Below are positions 62,902-64,000 of a DNA stretch of 64,000 bases, piece by piece. The notes beneath the pieces were generated by a model. The model was not told the origin of the DNA and did no database searches. It worked only from the letters and a program-made list of their open reading frames with translations. The translations under genes and the position numbers were made by a program. The stretch is from Pirellulaceae bacterium (lineage in GTDB: Bacteria > Planctomycetota > Planctomycetia > Pirellulales > Pirellulaceae): positions 62,001 to 126,000 of the forward strand of contig JAKVCA010000021.1 of NCBI GenBank assembly GCA_022448315.1. Direction: 5' to 3'. Numbering within the stretch: position 1 is the first letter of the stretch; the number at the start of each line of letters is the position of its first letter.

Positions 62902-64000
62902 ATGCACGCTCAACGTCTTTCTCCTCTTGGACCGATTCGGTTCGAGGCAATCATTTTTGCTTTCGCCGTCTTTGTCTTTCCCACCGCCTCGGCATCATGG
63001 GGCTGGCAAGATTCACCGGCCACGCCCGCCCCGGCGACGACGGAGACGAAAACGTTCGACGAACTACACAAGCAGTACGTCGGTATCGAGAGCCGTTTGC
63101 GAGCGTTGCAGGAAGAATTTGGTGATGCCTCTCAGGAACGCCGGACGGAAATCCGTGGAGAATTTGCCACCCTTGTGGAACAGATCCAGAAACTCATCGT
63201 GCCTCTCAAGGACGCGGCACTGCTCGCCTACAAGGAAAAGCCGAATGCGAGTGAAAAGGTGGTTGAGGTACTGCTTAGCGCCGCCATGAGCAAAATTTCG
63301 GAAGACGAGTATTCAGATGCCGAAGAGATCCTTCAGTTGTTGATCACCAACGAGTGCCCGGCGATGGGAGTCAATGACCTCGCGGGGATCACCGCCTTTT
63401 CCCAGAACCGCTTTGACGACGCTCAAACCTACCTTGAAAAAGCCAAAGAGGAGGACGCGTTGTCGAGCGACGGCAATCGGGCGCTCCAATCGCTCCCAGC
63501 AACCAAGGAAAAATATGCCAGAGAACTGGCATTTCAAAAATCGCCCAAGAACACCACGCTCCCTCAAGTACGACTTCAGACCACGCAAGGTGACCTGCTG
63601 ATTGAGTTGTTCGAAAACGAAGCTCCCAACACGGTTGCGAATTTCATTTCACTGGTCGAACAGAAATACTATGACGGACTGACTTTCCATCGCGTCCTAC
63701 CCGGCTTCATGGCACAAGGTGGATGTCCCATTGGAAACGGTTCGGGGGGGCCGGGCTATAAAATTCCCTGCGAGTGCGGCGAAGAAAACCATCGCCACCA
63801 CTTCGCCGGAACGCTAAGCATGGCCCATGCAGGCAAGGATACGGGTGGCTCCCAGTTTTTCATGACGTTTCGACCAACGCCCCACCTTGATGGCAAGCAC
63901 ACGGTCTTCGGCAGGGTCGTCGAAGGTTGGACCACCTTGGGTGAGCTTCAATCGATCAATCCCAATCAACCCACCCGGCAACAACCGGACAAAATCCTGC
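62902..64000 (+). CDS. Exported cyclophilin-type peptidyl-prolyl isomerase, copy 2 (cut by window end)
   Basis: Frame opens at ATG 62902 and is open to the last base, so about 366 residues are visible. An N-terminal signal-like segment (FEAIIFAFAVFVFPTASASW) precedes a helical domain (residues 45-215). The cyclophilin domain is nearly the same as in copy 1: [19 protein letters not shown] is identical, followed by [33 protein letters not shown] and LDGKHTVFGRV. The two genes are 119 bases apart and clearly a tandem duplication. Only the last few residues should be missing. Confidence 0.9.
   Translation, partial: MHAQRLSPLGPIRFEAIIFAFAVFVFPTASASWGWQDSPATPAPATTETKTFDELHKQYVGIESRLRALQEEFGDASQERRTEIRGEFATLVEQIQKLIVPLKDAALLAYKEKPNASEKVVEVLLSAAMSKISEDEYSDAEEILQLLITNECPAMGVNDLAGITAFSQNRFDDAQTYLEKAKEEDALSSDGNRALQSLPATKEKYARELAFQKSPKNTTLPQVRLQTTQGDLLIELFENEAPNTVANFISLVEQKYYDGLTFHRVLPGFMAQGGCPIGNGSGGPGYKIPCECGEENHRHHFAGTLSMAHAGKDTGGSQFFMTFRPTPHLDGKHTVFGRVVEGWTTLGELQSINPNQPTRQQPDKIL

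Noticed and set aside
1-64000. Search for CRISPR arrays, prophage, transposases and defence islands
   Set aside because: No repeat-spacer pattern, integrase, transposase or known defence protein was recognised.

Overview
The window looks like chromosomal DNA of a planctomycete, probably of the Pirellulales type. The evidence is a DUF1598-type secreted protein, several Tat-signal proteins with an RREFLK or RRDFMK motif, two divergent GroEL paralogues, a YidC with a long basic tail of the kind described in Rhodopirellula, many secreted or lipoprotein-like proteins found mainly in this phylum, and short operons on both strands. kdsA points to a Gram-negative type envelope with Kdo. I saw no rRNA, tRNA, CRISPR array, prophage or transposase; most of the window is housekeeping with a few unusual domain architectures.

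Layout. 1-5358 (minus): chaperone block groEL2-groES-groEL1-dnaJ-grpE (grpE cut by the window edge), with a strong terminator between groEL1 and dnaJ. 6107-12688: a GMC oxidoreductase with a ferredoxin-like Cys motif, an alpha/beta hydrolase and, convergent to them, a 1128-residue fusion of fatty acyl-AMP ligase, acyl carrier and alpha-oxoamine synthase. 12865-20972: a small membrane protein, tsaB, two tandem paralogous metallophosphoesterases, yidC with an embedded PDZ-like domain, and mnmE. 21152-27944: a Tat-exported Gfo/Idh/MocA oxidoreductase, hisE-hisG, a receiver-like protein, an HTH-EIIA fusion, a Tat-exported amidohydrolase and bioD.

28052-30109 carries aguB-aguA, which together turn agmatine into putrescine. 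30173-40441 is a long minus-strand run: comEA-like, uvrB, nadE, xseB, ispA, dxs, nadK and a secreted protein. nadC lies divergently at 40626, so three NAD genes sit within about 10 kb, and xseB-ispA-dxs keeps the order known from E. coli. 41580-46800 holds a 2-keto-3-deoxy-pentonate dehydratase-like protein, an alpha-ketoglutarate semialdehyde dehydrogenase, and an SSS symporter with its small membrane partner, consistent with sugar-acid uptake and catabolism to 2-oxoglutarate.

47235-51195 has a secreted endonuclease/exonuclease/phosphatase-fold protein, a membrane protein and the DUF1598 protein. 52356-59923 (plus) has a lipid kinase, kdsA, a lipoprotein with a degenerate transglutaminase-like region, an SDR dehydrogenase, an intact HtrA-type protease and next to it a pseudoprotease in which a PDZ domain splits the trypsin fold. 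59951-61020 (minus) is rsmD and a coupled cupin. 61559 to the end has two tandem exported cyclophilins, the second cut by the window edge.

The most unusual items are the FAAL-carrier-oxoamine synthase fusion, the PDZ-split pseudoprotease beside an active HtrA, the YidC-PDZ chimera and the GMC oxidoreductase with a CX2CX2CX3CP motif.
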